A stretch of DNA of 64,000 nt, taken from assembly GCA_022266195.1 (NCBI GenBank), contig WHVY01000001.1, forward strand, positions 15,996,001-16,060,000, in the 5' to 3' direction. Source of the stretch: Tetranychus cinnabarinus (taxonomy: Eukaryota > Arthropoda > Arachnida > Trombidiformes > Tetranychidae). The position numbers and the translations under genes were made by a program. Below the pieces are notes generated by a model. That model did not search any database. It worked only from the letters and a program-made list of their open reading frames with translations, and had not been told where the DNA came from. Positions within the stretch are counted from its first letter, which is position 1; each line of letters opens with the position of its first letter. Shown here piece after piece: positions 1 to 13,543 of the stretch.

Positions 1-64
1 CTTGAAACGAGAAAATCTCACAAATATTGTTTTACTTTATTCCATCATTGCTCTTTCCCTTTAG

Positions 65-3000
65 GTTACCTTCAAGAACCACCGACCAATTTTAAGCCAA
101 TCAATTCAAGTCCACATTTGAGGGTTTTTGAGAACGGATCACTTGCTATTCATAATGCTCAAAAGTCAGATGCTGGCTACTATTTGTGTCAAACGAGTAA
201 CAACATTGGGTCCGGCCTTAGTAAAGTCATTAAACTTACAGTTCATGGTGAGTATGATTTATGAGTTTATAAACTTTTTTTTAGTTTTTCGTTAATGGAC
301 TTTTCGTTTTCCAGTGGCTGCTCATTTTGAAACCAAGTTTAACGTTCACACTGTACGGAAGGGTCAAGAGGCTCGGGTTCAATGTAAAGCAATAGGAGAC
401 AAGCCAATTACTATAAACTGGCTCAAGGATAAAATAAGCTTTAACCCTCGAGATGATGTACGTTATGAGTTGTTTGAAGAAGCCAGTTCAGAAGGTTAGT
501 ACAAGATGAAAGTTTGAAAAATTCAGTGGCTTGAAATAATTTGTTAATTTACACTTTGAAAAGACGATTGTAAAAATTGAATCAGAATTTATTTTTTATT
601 GCTAATGGAAATATTAATACATTTTTTCGATGATGAGTTGAGACGAAATTGAACATTTTTTTCGTTTCCGTATCAATCGTTTTCCAGGTTTGATTTCTGA
701 AATTTTAATCCGAAGTGCCGATAGACGTGACTCTGCCTTGTTTACTTGCAACACTTTTAATGGTTTTGGTAAAGATGAAACCAATGTTCAGCTTCTTCTT
801 CAAGGTAAACCTTTTTTGCTTCATCAGTGTTGTATTATATTCTGTCCACCCGGAAGTTTAATTTTCTCACCCAAATTCATTTCAATAGTAAATCTTTTCA
901 ACAATTTCCTATCCACTATTTACCTTTTCTCTTCTATTCTGTCTTCTGCTTTTTTCATTCTTCCATTTTCTCTCTCACACAACTATTCTTTTTCCACATT
1001 CAAACCTTTTTTATCCATTGAAACCATTCACAGAGCCTCCTGATGCACCACAGGATGTTAAAATATCTGACCATGATGGAAGATCAGCAACAATTACATG
1101 GTCACCCCCTTATCCCGGAAATAGTCCAATAATGGAATACATTGTTCAATATAAATTGGAGAAAGGTAAATAAGAAAATGAGATTAAACCAATTCCGATC
1201 AAATTATTGTCCAATTACTTGAAATTTTTATCTTTTTTGCCAACCACTAACCATACAAATCTCCAGAAAAGAACCGAACTTAAAAGAAACTCTTTAAAAA
1301 TCAAATTTCGAACGCAATAAGCTGAAATGATTTCATCGCTGCACTCAAGGTTTACCCTCTTGAATAGCCTTAAACTCCGTGTGAGATGCTAAGACGTTAA
1401 GTCTCTCAGGTTTACTTCAGTCAATAACTAGTAAAGTACATCAGCAAACAGCTTTAAAGACTCTTTACGAGGAAAGAGCCTCAACACTCATTTAAGTAAC
1501 CGAACAAGTGCTTGCTTGTAGCATAACTTTAGAGCTTTATACAGCCTCTTTTAAGAGCAACAAAGAAGTCGAAGTGAATTCATTATTTAACATTGTAATA
1601 TTTTGAGTTAGCTGTACTTGAAAATGTCGACGAAGAAGCAGAATTGTACTCGAAAAAGATTAATATGATCAGTTTTCTTGTTCTGTAAGATTTACATTTG
1701 AAGCTGAAGTTTTGAGCAAGTTCAATATTATTATTGTTTCATTTTTTGAATAAACAATAAGACATTAAACATTATTTTGCAACTTTACTTCCTAACTCTT
1801 TAGTTGAAAAAAAACCAATTACCAATATTAATACAATGATGATGATTATTATTATGATTATTTTTCATGAGAAAAGTTTCTTCTTTGAAAGCAATCAACT
1901 AAATTGATTCTCATTAGAGGGTAAAAATGAGTGTCATGATGAAAGATATTAATATAAAACTTGAGAAGATTAAAATGAACATGGAAAAAACGGAGAAGAA
2001 ATAATGAGAATTGGAATATACAAGAAGAAAAAAGGATTCGGAAATGATGTTATTTGTGGTTCTTGTTTGTTGCAAATTCATGAGTCATTCTTTTACCATC
2101 TTGTTTACTTTCTTGTATCATCATCATTATAACCATCATCTTGATTATCATCATCATCCTCATCTTGTTATGTACCAGAAAAATGGACTGCATCACGAGG
2201 CTTTTGGAATGGCTCAGCTCCAGGAGGTGCAACTTTATATAAGCTGAAAAATCTTCATCCAGTGACACATTATCAGTTGAGGATGTTTGCAACAAATGCA
2301 ATTGGACGCAGTGAGGCCAGTCAAATCATTCATTTCCGGACTGATGAAGAAGGTATGCATCAATACTATTTCCTCTCATCAATCTAAATCTCTTTTCTTC
2401 ATCATCCTCATCATCATTATCCTCTTCCATCTTTTCCCTTTCCATTTATACGTTTCCCTCGATTCTATCCATTTCAATCAATTATTATTCCCATTTTTTC
2501 CTCATTATACTTTTTTCACTCATCGATTCGAACCATTGTTTTTAACCTTTAACCTGATCAACCTTAACCTTGTCCTTGTTTCAAATGTAATTTTTTTCCT
2601 TCTCTTCATTTCATCTTCGATGGACAATGAAAATGTCATTAATTTATTTCATCTTTTCTTGCTGCTTCTAATGTTTAATGTCACCTTTTTCATTCAATAA
2701 CTAAATCCTCTTTAATAACAATTTTGATGTTCCCATAATGATTCATTGTTACCCTGCAAGTTTTTTTTCATCAAAATTTTGTCCTAATAATAGCAATAGA
2801 TAATGGTTCTTGATAGTTTCTAGACTTTTTTTCCTCTCTCTCACTGCTTCTTGTTCCTGATCAACTGAAAAGATTTGAAAGCCTTTGGGTCAATCTTATG
2901 TCACAGTTGATTGAATTTATTGATCAGTCTTGTAAGCCATTGCAACAGTTGCACACAATTGAATGTATTACATGGCTTATAAGACGGTTGATGAATCTTT

Positions 3001-6000
3001 ATCAAGTTGATTTTGTTAACTGAATAGCTTAATGTAAGGTAAAAATGAAAAAGGTTGATTATTTCATTTTTGTATTGATAAATTTGATTATCCAACTAAT
3101 GATGGAAAAGCCTGCAAGGTAGATTCAGGTTAAAACAGGTAAAACAAATTTGGTGAAAAATGTATTTCTCGAGAAAAGAAGAAGAAAAATTGAATCCAAA
3201 CTCGTTAATCATTTCATTTTGATCGCAGTACCTTTACAACTCGATTATTGATGAACTGCTTTTTCTTCGCCATTTACAGCACCAGGAGGGCCACCACTCC
3301 ATATCAAAGCAATACCCATAAGTTCATCGTCCATTCGGGTAACATGGAAACCACCCAAAAAAGAATTGACTTTCGGTATTATCAAGGGCTACTATGTTGG
3401 CTACAAAGTGGCCAAAGAGACTGATGATGCTGGTGGTCAACGTGCGGTGAACGGTGAAGGTGAAGGCAGTAAGGTTGAGGGTTCACCCAATGGAGCCTCT
3501 TATACGTACAAGACGTTGGAAGCCAAGGACAGGTCGTCCAATGAAGAGGCTCACATAACTGGCTTGACTCGAGCAACAAAATACTTTGTTACTGTTCAAG
3601 CTTTCAACTCGAAAGGCTCAGGTCCAGCATCTGAAGAGGTTCTTGTCCAAACTTTGGAGAAAGGTTAGTCAAGAGAAAGGGGAAGAACTGACCGATTGAG
3701 AAAAAGATATTGTTCCAAGCCATTTGATTTCAATTTACTATCATCATCATGAGACAGATGAAGATAGAGAGAGATGAAACTCTGACCAGAATGAAAATCA
3801 TGACATGTTTTTTTTTCGCTTCTAGTAATGATAGACTATACTAGGCGAAATAATGTTCAAATTGAAAAATTTTTGTCTCCAAATTTTCTGTTTGCAATCA
3901 TTTAACTAGTAATTTTATTTACTTTTTTTTCAAACACGATTAAACTTGAAATTGTTCATCAATTGAATGAACATCAGTATCATCATTATTGATGATGAAG
4001 CAAACCTTTTACTGTAACATTTTATCTTAATAATGATTTCAAATTTTTACTATCTTTATCTAATTACAGATCCTCCTGTTTCACCAAATCTCAAAGTAAA
4101 TTCAAAAACTTCTTATTCAATAACCATCTCTTGGTCCATTGATCAACAAGCTCAAACTGATCCTCCAACAGGTAAATATCAGCTGAATAATTTCAACCCT
4201 GATTGTTCACAATTTATATGCATCATTGGGTCACTTTACAGCATTACAAGTTTTAAAATGAAAGTTTAGTTGAGAAGCAATTGCTCTTAACATCAGCAGA
4301 TTTGATCTCAATAAACATCTCATTTCGCTGTAAAATCCGATTGAGCGGAAAGCTTCACTTCCCCACAAATGTATTACAAAGTTATGTTAGATTGCATTCT
4401 AGTATCATTCGATTTTTAATCGATTTCACATATTATCTTCGATTATTCACAAACTAATCGAATACTGTCACGATACTCAAATATTTGAATTGGTGCACTT
4501 TCACCTATCACAACTTTTCAGTTCAAAGTATCGATTAAAATCGGCAGAATCGATATCGTCAGTATAAGGATCGATTAAAATCGATTTTTCGTTAGATTTT
4601 TATGAAGCAGGGATATCTTTAAGATTAACAGCTTATGTTAGCAGATTGACAAACATTGTGACTACTGACTAGTGTTTCGATTCTGATCAATTGATCTATC
4701 AAATCGATCAGAGCCGAATGTTAGATCGAACGATTAAATCAATTTTAAAAGAAAAATTCGTGATCGGAGATTTCGCCTCATTTGTGCTGCTGATTTCTGG
4801 TCGAATCGAATTTTTTATTAGAAATTTTCTCAATTTTATGGATTCCTGAAATGAGCTTGTTAAAATTGTCTTTATCTTTTGGATGAAAATTGGCAAAATT
4901 ATGAGTTTGACGGTTGAACCACATATTTAAATTAGACTCGTTATTTGAAGCTATAACTTGACTGGCAAGATAAAATAAAACTTATTAACCTTATTAACTT
5001 TCATCAGTTCATATAGTCAATTTGTTATCAATAATAATAAACTTTTCATCTTTCATTAAATCATTAACCTCAAGATGAGGGAAAAACAAAGATTATATAC
5101 CATGAATGGAATGTTGAACGATATATCATCCTCATCTTGATGATGGTGATGATAATGATGAGAATAATGAAGAGAGATGAAAGAGTGTGATGCAACTTTT
5201 TTTCACTTATTTTTTTTCCTCTTCTTTATCCTGTCATCGTCAACTTTCCCTGAATTTTTTGCTTCCCTAACTTGATAATTTAATAAACAATAAGCCTTGA
5301 ATATTAGATGAATTTTCACTCATTGCTATTGAACTTTCTCTATTGCCTGGTAATAATAATGTTTTTTTTGTATAAAATAAAAAATAATGAAAAAAAGTGT
5401 TATTAGAGAAGCAAAGTCAAAGTTCAACTCATGATAATGTTGAGCCAAAACAAAATATTCTACTTTTTTTCTGCCTCAACACAAATATCAATACTAATTG
5501 ATCCATTAAATTTAATAACTTTTTGTATTATTTCCTATTTGCAAAACTCATTATAACCATACAAATCTTTTCTTTTCAGGTTACATTATTCATATGAAAC
5601 GATCAAATTCAGATAAATGGGAATCAATTGAAGTCTCAGCAAGTCAAACATCTCATACATTTGAAGGTCTAAGTTGTGGTACAAGCTATCAGTTTTATAT
5701 AATTGCCTTTAATGAAATTGGTAAATCTGATCCAAGCAACATTATTTACGTCAAGACGGAAGGTTTAGGTAAGCCAACCTGAAAACTCCAACAAAACTCC
5801 CAGCTTATCAGTTATCAGCCCATGAATCAGCTCATACATTCACACAGTTAGACAATTAAATGCCGAATTCAATGAAAAAACGAATATTGAGAATCAAATG
5901 AATAGTAATGATTGGAAAACGATAAATCAAAATTTTTCTCAACTGAAGACTCATATTGTTACCGGATAGCATTTGGTGATCAACATGCCAAGACTAGACT

Positions 6001-9000
6001 TTCTTTAAGCAATCGATTTTATTCGTATTTCAGCGTCTTATCACATTCATTATCAGTTATTCACTAAACCTCCCAGCAAAAATCCCAGTAACTCCCAGTC
6101 AGAATTTTGTTGATTTTCCTCACAATTGAGCAAGTAATGTAATGCAAGCGAGTTAATAAGGAGAATTATCAAAGATTACTTGAGAATTCTCTGGGAGTTT
6201 TCACTCCAACAAGAATATCATTCCTAGTGTTCAATATTATCTGCACAATTCTCAGATTAGTGCGAAGTAAAGCATTTGTATTTATATTCATTCAATAAGA
6301 TATTGTATTACATCTTTCTTCATCTTCTTCTCAATGTATTCCTAAGTCGTTTTCATTTCTGTTATCTTCATTGTCTTTCTTCATCCAATGTTATCATTTT
6401 AATATGGACATTGGATAATTGATATTGCATTGTTAGACTTTAACACAATTCTGTTCATTTTTAGCTCCCGTTGCTCCAGATAAGCATTCATTGTTGTCCA
6501 TTAATTCAACCAATGCTGTTATCCATTTGGATTCTTGGCATGATGGAGGTTGTCCCATGAACAAGATTGAGATTATGTATAAAGAAGAAAAAAGATCCGA
6601 TTGGTTAAGTCTTCCTTTTATTTTTCCTTCACCATCATCATCATCATCATCATCTTCCGCCACTTTATCATCATCTCGAGACGAGAAAGATATTTTATTG
6701 AATAATCTTCGTCCAGCAACAAATTATGATCTTAAGATTACGGCTACAAATGAAGCTGGACCCATTCAAGCTGCTTATTCATTTAAGACAAGCTTCAAAG
6801 CCAATCGAGGTAAGCCCATTATTCAAACATTTTATACTGATGAATGCTCAACTCATGTTCAAATATGTTCATAATTTTCATTATTTTACATCATCTTGTC
6901 AGCATCACTTGAAAGCATCTTTTGTTTGTGCTTTTACGGAATGCTCATTTCAACAGGATTTAAACAAATATTTTTTAATAATCACATTATGAGTGATATT
7001 CAAGTGTTGAATACTCTTTTTTTTGCATGGTAAACATTGATGTGACTCATGATAATAGAAGACTGTTGATGAGCAAAAATATTTCACTTTTGATATTCAT
7101 TCATTTGATTGATTTACTGTGTTAATATGTGCTCTTTTCAATCAATTTAATTAAAAAATGCTTTTTCCATTTTCCTTTTTCTTTCCATCACTTTTCATTC
7201 ACTTGACATTTTTTTCACACCTACAATAATTAACAATAATTATATTTGACTCTTGGATAAACTTTTAAATTGCATTCAATGGATTCAACTCAACATTAAA
7301 GGACATTCCCTGATTGGCAATGAAGCATCCAAATCTTCAGCTGATCATTCCCTTTACCTCGATATGAATCTGCTTTTACCGACAACGATAACAATTGGAG
7401 TTACCTTCATCATTTTGACTTTTCTCGTTTGCTTAATTTTCTTGAAGAAGAGACAAAACAATATTAGTTTTTATGGTAATAATTTTATCACATTTAAACT
7501 CCCAAACCTTTTCAAGCTAAAGCTATCAAAACATAACCCAAAACTGGTTGACAGTCAGAGCCAGACAAAAATATCAAGTCAAAATAACAAGTCTTAAGAT
7601 TCGAATAGTTCTTTCAAGATCAACGTTTTAGCAGCCAAGGTTGACTAACTTGCACTAAATCGCTATGAGACTTGGCTTTGAATTGTATCAGCTCTTGAAA
7701 CTTAATTGTCCTTAAAAGTTGTAACACAGCTCAATCAGGTTTTATCAGTCTAGGAAGATCCAAATAGGGGTGTTCCGATCCGATTAAGAGCGATCTCGTT
7801 AAAAATGTGCTTTCGAACCAGGAGAAAATTTTGTAGATTCGATAGTTTTTTGTTTTGAACAAATCAAGAATAAGTGTTTTTGGCGATTCTTTCTGATAAA
7901 ATCGATCTCAGTAAAAATCTGAAATCACACATCCCTAGATCTAACCAATCCTAACCTAATCTAACCTGACCTAATATATACTCAAAAACATCGAATTTGA
8001 TTTTTTATTTTCTTTGATCTTTCATTTACAGAAAATCCTGGAATTTATGATTCAGGAAAATGTGAACCTGTTAACGAGTCCGTCCGACTAACACAACTGG
8101 ATGCTGGAAGCATGAAAAAGTCAACCGGTGACGCTGCATCTGCCCTTGATTCAGGCTACTTTCCATCACCTTATGCGATGACGAAGATTGAAAATGAAAA
8201 AAATGAAGTTAACGGTGTCCTTCAAATGGAAACTAAAAGACCAATAAATTCCCCAATTAAAAAGGTAAATTCAAAATTTTACCCCCATTTTGTTTCAAAC
8301 ATGATTCTCTTTTCATTAAAACTTGAACACTATCCCGTGACCAAATTGATAAACTGATGAAAATGTTTTCCATTTTTTACAACTTATTAGTATTTTGTAC
8401 GCTTAATAGTTTCCATTTGTGAATCAAAGTCGCTCAACTTTTCAAATAAAATTGCTATTTTAGTGTAAAATATTAGCTGAAATAATATAAACTTTTCCTT
8501 CTCATTCCATCGATATTATTCAATTTACTCAGTTTCATTTTGTTGAGCCATTAGAATAAATAAAGACAAATGTTTTCCAAATGTGATTCTTTGCTTTGGT
8601 CAACAATGTTTGTCTTTCAACTTGAAACTTTTCAATAAGTTGACAATTTATCTCAACTATTGATGAAAAAAGAACTGAATAAGACTAAATGTGGTAGAAG
8701 AAGCAAAAAGAAAGTCATAAATGCTAGAATAAAGAAGAAGAGGAAAAATATGAAAAAAAACTCCCAGTGATGATTCTCTATTAGTATTGAGTTTATTGTT
8801 TTAGATTCTATTCTTTTTCATAAAAGATGATGATGATAATGGTGATGATGGTGATGCTGATGATAAAAATGAAGATTGTTGAGATGAATGTTCACCATAA
8901 AAAGATGAAGATGATTCTTGGAACATTGATTTTTGCTTCTCTCTTCTTCATCTTTCCACTGTTCACTGTGGGAAAAAAAGAAGTTCATTGAAGCAATAAA

Positions 9001-12000
9001 TAACCTTTTCTCATTTTTATTTCTTTTCATTATTTTTTCACGGTTTACCCCTTATAATATCTAATAACAATCTCCAGGGAGTTTTTGTACTCCCACTTAT
9101 CCACTGTGTCTTATCATTTTTGCCTGCATTTTTTTTTATATCACAACGTTGACAAGTTTTTACCAGTTTGCTTCAACTATCATTTGAAATGTACATGAAG
9201 AGCAAAATGTATGAACAAGTATTAAATAGAAACAATTGAAAGCCAAATGTCATAACCAAAGACAATTTTCACTTATTATCATTGGCTCAGTTGAGCTTCA
9301 ACTGTTTAGATTAAGAATCAAAGTTTGCTGTCCAGTAAACACCAAAAACAAAACCCCAAAGCTGATATCATGAAACATGATCAAACTTGCAATTAAACTC
9401 TTTTCAAAACACTCTTTTTGCATGTTCATCTTAATAGTCCCTGATGCCTCCAAGCTAAACAGTTATTTTGCATTATTGTTGTAACAGAGAAGCGGTTGAA
9501 ATCTTCAACAGTTTATAGTTTCATGATGATTTTGCTTTGATGAGAATCTTTTTTCTGGAATTCATCTGAGAAAATGTCTCGAAGAATCGATGAGAAATGG
9601 ATTGATTAAAATGTTCATTTTTTGGTGAAACACTTTTGACCAGACTTGTTATTGGATTTGTAGAGTGGAAGACATTTAAACATGATTGGGTTATTTTGCA
9701 TTATTGTGACAATTGCTCTAAATGATTATTGATTGAATTGTTCTGTTATTTAATCATCATTAATAATCAATAATATGCAACTCACTTGTACAAACCTCTT
9801 GTTGTTTATTACATTTATCCTTTTTACACCAAATCAGTTTGATTGAATTCACCTTATCTTGTTGATTGTTAAGTTGCCCATGAAAGGTTTATTTAATAAT
9901 AAAAGGTTTGACACGGAGGATAAATTGATGAACAATCTGGATGTAATCTTGATCATTTTGATTCTCATGATGATTTGGAATGAACGAAACAGGACGGAAA
10001 AAAGCGAAAGGCAAAAAAAGTGAAATCTCAATTGATTGTCAATCAGTAATCAGTATAAAGTAATGCTTGCAATATACAGTGAAACAGTTTACAAGGCAGC
10101 GACCATTGTTTTCATCATCAAACAAGGTTCAAGACAATTGCAAATAACTAATATTTTTGTCATCATTATCATCATAATCATGATGAGAAACAAGAATCTT
10201 CATCGTTGATATCTTGAACATCTTTATATTAATGATTATTCCCATCATCCCTACAGAGTCAAAACAATGAACCAGATTGGGTTGACATTTTGTTTACTCT
10301 TGTTTAACCAATTCATTTTGTTCATTCATTCATTTGCCTTCTTAAATCTGAAACAAGAGTAATGATTATTATGCTGATTATAATAATAATGATAATAATG
10401 GTAAAAGGCAGATTTGTTGCCCACTAAACATGAAAATAAAAACAAAAAGCAGCAATTTATTAAAACTTGCTCATCATTTTGGTTAAGGATAAACTTGTAG
10501 ATGGATCATTTAACTGACAATTGCAAATTGCCTGTCCATAATTGAATTGTTGGTCAATCCTTTTGACTTCTTTTGAGTCCTTTTTTTTTGCTGGACAACC
10601 TTTTCTTCCTTTCATATTCATCTCTTTTTTTCTTGTCCCATCTTCGCCTCTCAGTTAATACATCAATCATTTTGCATATAAATAAATGTTATTTATTGTT
10701 ATACACTCAGAACTTTTCTTCACCAGATTTATCTTCTTTCTTCATCATTCTATCATCTTTATCATCAGCTATTGTTATTTACTTGCATTTAAATTACTAA
10801 GTAACTGTTTAATGTAATAAAAAAATACTAGAGGTCATTAGAATCATCAGAGTCACTTCCTTTTCCTTTGCTGTTTTTTCCCTCGCTTTTTTCATTCACA
10901 TGGTAAAGCTTATAAACATGTAAATTGTAAACCCTTTTTTCAGACTCTTTATTATCATCTTTTCATCTTTATTTTCATCTTTTCTATCATCTGTATCATC
11001 AGTATCATCATCTCTCTTTCTTGTTCATCTTATTGCGTATCTTCTGTTTAACAAAATGTGAATTTTGATGTAACTTTCTTTTCAGTGAAACATTCTTTAT
11101 ACTTTTCGGTCTTGCTTTTTTCCCTCTGTAAGTTTCTTCTTTTTCTTCATCATCATCATCATTTTCTTATCCTGCTGAGTAGACGGTAGTCAGTTTAATC
11201 AATCAATCATCTATTGTACTCTCTTCTACCATGAATGTATATCATCTAAAACATCATCTTTTTCATCGTTTTTCTTTTTTTTTGCCCTCCATCCTTCACT
11301 TAACACAGCATTCAACATCCGAATCAGGAGAGCCTTTATATGCAACAGTCAAAAGGACTCCTCGTCCACCTCGATCGGATGTCCATGTTTACCATTATCC
11401 AAGTAAGTGTATATTGTGTCTCTTCACTTTCATCCCATTTATTAACTTGCCAATTTTATACTGACCAATTTTTTCACTTGCAATCAATCTAATCGACTGC
11501 TCTTAAATGATTTACATGGTTTATCTCTTTATAGACAATCTTGACATAGATTTGATGTTTACATCATTTGTAACTTTGTAAGAAAGATCTGTTGAAACTG
11601 AGTCTATTAGTCTAACTGATTTTACGTTATACCGTTAGGATTTAATCCAAGTTTTGATTCAGTTAATCTGATGAGATTCATTCACAGCAATTGAATTCAT
11701 GTTAATTTTATTATCTACTTGATTTTGTTGTTAATCTTTAGTTAAAGCTTTAAATGGTAGTCAGATTAGATTGGTCGAATTTGATGCATTAGTCTTCCAA
11801 GCTTAGTTTTTAAAAGAGCCACAGTTTGTTTTGCTAATTGTTGTAAAAAAATTTTCTTTTTCCTCAGTGACACAAGCTACTTCTGATTCTGGGTGCAACT
11901 CTGAAGCTTCATGGCAGAATATGGTTACTCCGAGTCAGTCAAGTCACGAGGCAACTATTAACTCTGCAACTTTAGTGCGATTTCATGAAGGACCATCAGA

Positions 12001-12219
12001 GAAAGGATTATCTTGTAAGTTTTATTGGGCTTTTCCTGCTTCCTAAATGTTCTGGTTTCATCTTCATTTCATTTGATCTTAATTTATCGCTATTTTTATC
12101 TTATTTCAGCTACTCCAATGACTTCCATGTACTCTGTTTACACTGACCGTCAACCCATGCTCATGTGCCAAAGCTCACAACGTTTCAATGGTAGCTATTC
12201 ACGAGGCTCAATCTCCTGA
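65..12219 (+). CDS. Dscam: Short Dscam-type cell adhesion receptor (3' part of gene)
   Basis: Fourteen exons can be joined in phase: 65-247, 315-494, 688-804, 1034-1165, 2179-2352, 3280-3663, 4070-4171, 5580-5768, 6465-6809, 7302-7475, 8032-8264, 11309-11402, 11868-12014, 12110-12219 (TGA). They give 853 residues; the 5' part lies before the window. In order: an Ig with the YYLCQ motif, a second Ig (WLKDK, then SADRRDSALFTC), four FN3 domains, a ~23-residue transmembrane helix ending in KKRQ (exon 7302-7475), and a tail with SPYAMTK and EPLYATVKRTPRPPRSDVH, a motif I associate with arthropod Dscam tails. The family mediates homophilic neuronal recognition and, in arthropods, immunity. FN3 number 2 carries a Gly/Glu-rich loop and number 4 a poly-Ser run. 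FN3 1, 2, 3 and 4 look like canonical FN1, FN2, FN5 and FN6; FN3-FN4 and Ig10 are absent. The acceptor at 7300-7301 has a weak pyrimidine tract but is the only in-phase AG there. Confidence 0.9.
4405..4720. repeat. CGATT/AATCG-rich intronic stretch
   Basis: Inside the Dscam intron 4172-5579 the words ATCGATT, AATCGA and TCGATTAAAATCG recur many times, with far more CG dinucleotides than neighbouring introns. A similar, weaker patch lies at about 7770-7930 in another intron of the same gene. I see no open frame. It may be a decayed repeat element. Confidence 0.35.
6618..6675 (+). repeat. Coding trinucleotide (ATC/TCA)n tract in the last FN3 domain
   Basis: A TCATCA run sits inside the exon of the fourth FN3 domain and encodes eight consecutive serines followed by more Ser/Ala/Thr. 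It falls between the central WLSLPF strand region and the ILLNNLRPATNY strand, so it probably forms a flexible loop. Pure repeats of this type usually vary in length between individuals. Confidence 0.7.
7941..7975. repeat. Degenerate telomere-like (CCTAA)n pentamers
   Basis: Seven consecutive five-base units (CTAAC, CAATC, CTAAC, CTAAT, CTAAC, CTGAC, CTAAT) fit a decayed version of the arthropod telomere repeat TTAGG read on the other strand. It lies in the Dscam intron just before the exon starting at 8032. Chance or an unrelated simple repeat is possible because the array is short. Confidence 0.4.
8265..11308 (+). other. 3-kb intron in the Dscam cytoplasmic tail
   Basis: This is the largest intron of the visible Dscam gene and separates the first tail exon from the rest. 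It has AT-rich simple sequence (ATG/ATC runs near 8826-8870 and 11146-11165) and long pyrimidine runs before 11309. I found no open frame with splice borders that would make a convincing extra tail exon, but alternative tail exons could be missed by eye. Confidence 0.5.
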
Positions 12220-13543
12220 AACTTACAAAAGCCTTAGTAAATTGCTTAAAACATGTGGCCAATCTTCACCTCAATTGTATAAAGTTTTTTGGTTTGACTT
12301 ATGAACTTTATTGAGTCATCAAGAGCCTGATTATCTGATCATCTGATAAGATGTTGGATGCAATCAGATTACTTTCATCGCCGGTTCATCATTCCAATAA
12401 CCTCAGGATCTGTAAACTAAGTTCATCTAGTCTTGAAACCAAATCACGCCCAGCTTACAAAAATGTGATTCAATTTAACTTTTCACTTCAATGCCTTGTG
12501 ATTTGATGGAAATGATTACAATGACAGAATCAAGTTACACCTGAAAATGAAAGTAATTTGAATCTCCTGGATGGTTACAACCATTTAATCTCTTAATTGC
12601 ATCAACTTAGCTTTCTATCTACAAACTTGGTTACACCGCCATTAAAGCTTCTCCATTGACGATCCATTTTTTTCCAACACTCAATTAAAGCCTAAATCTC
12701 TTTTCTGCTCAAAATGTTCTTATAATGTTCATCTACTTCAGCTGATCTAGTCATGGATGGTTAACAAGAAAATGTTAATGCCTTCATATTGTTACAAGCT
12801 ATTCATTAATTGTCTTGAGATATAAAATGGTTTTTAATGTTGTTCCTCAAGAATATACGTCAAAACTTCTGCAGAGAGATCAATTTCATTCCATTGCCAA
12901 TCAACTTTCCGCTTTAACCGTTTCTATGAGAAATGTTATTGTCCACAACTTGATTACTGTATACTAATCAATAAGTCAATGTATTTGTATTATGCGTATT
13001 TACTAAAGTGAATCTCCGTCCCCTCTTCGCACAAACCACACACGATAACTAATATAATTCAATGGATTTCTGATGAAAAGGATAATGAAGTTAAACACGA
13101 AAATATGGTTCAAATTATGGAAAATGCGATAAAAACTAAGTCAAATACAAACTCGCAAACAAAGTTGACAATTTGTCCCGATGTTTAATAATTTATTTTT
13201 GTTATCAATGGCAGTATACAATTAAAAAAAGTATAGAATCAAATCGATACATAAATTTGTTGCCTTTTTTTGTTATCTCCGTGTTGGATTAATTAATCAT
13301 TGTTCATCTTTACAAATTGGAAATTCGATAATCGATTGAATAGTTTTTTATTGAGTATATAACTATTCAGTTTTTAGGAGACAAACATGAGCATTGTAAT
13401 AATTTTTATTTTGTAATTTGTATAATGTTTTTGTTTTTTTGTGAAAATGATGTGATGTGTTTCTTTTAGAAAAATCATTTTCAGTTTAACTTGAAAATAT
13501 CAAGGCAAGCAGAATAATTAATTGTTATAATTAGATGAAAAAA
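12220..13543. other. Intergenic space between Dscam and the ABCG gene
   Basis: This holds the Dscam 3' untranslated region and, on the other strand, the ABCG 3' end. On the minus strand an AATAAA (plus TTTATT at 13405-13410) lies about 135 bases past the ABCG stop and is a plausible poly(A) signal. No clear AATAAA was found for Dscam; an ATTAAA variant occurs near 13221. No gene seen. Confidence 0.45.

Noticed and set aside
2011..2301. Overlapping frames on both strands in a Dscam intron
   Set aside because: They are built on an ATC/CAT simple repeat and partly overlap the true FN3 exon 2179-2352 in a wrong frame.
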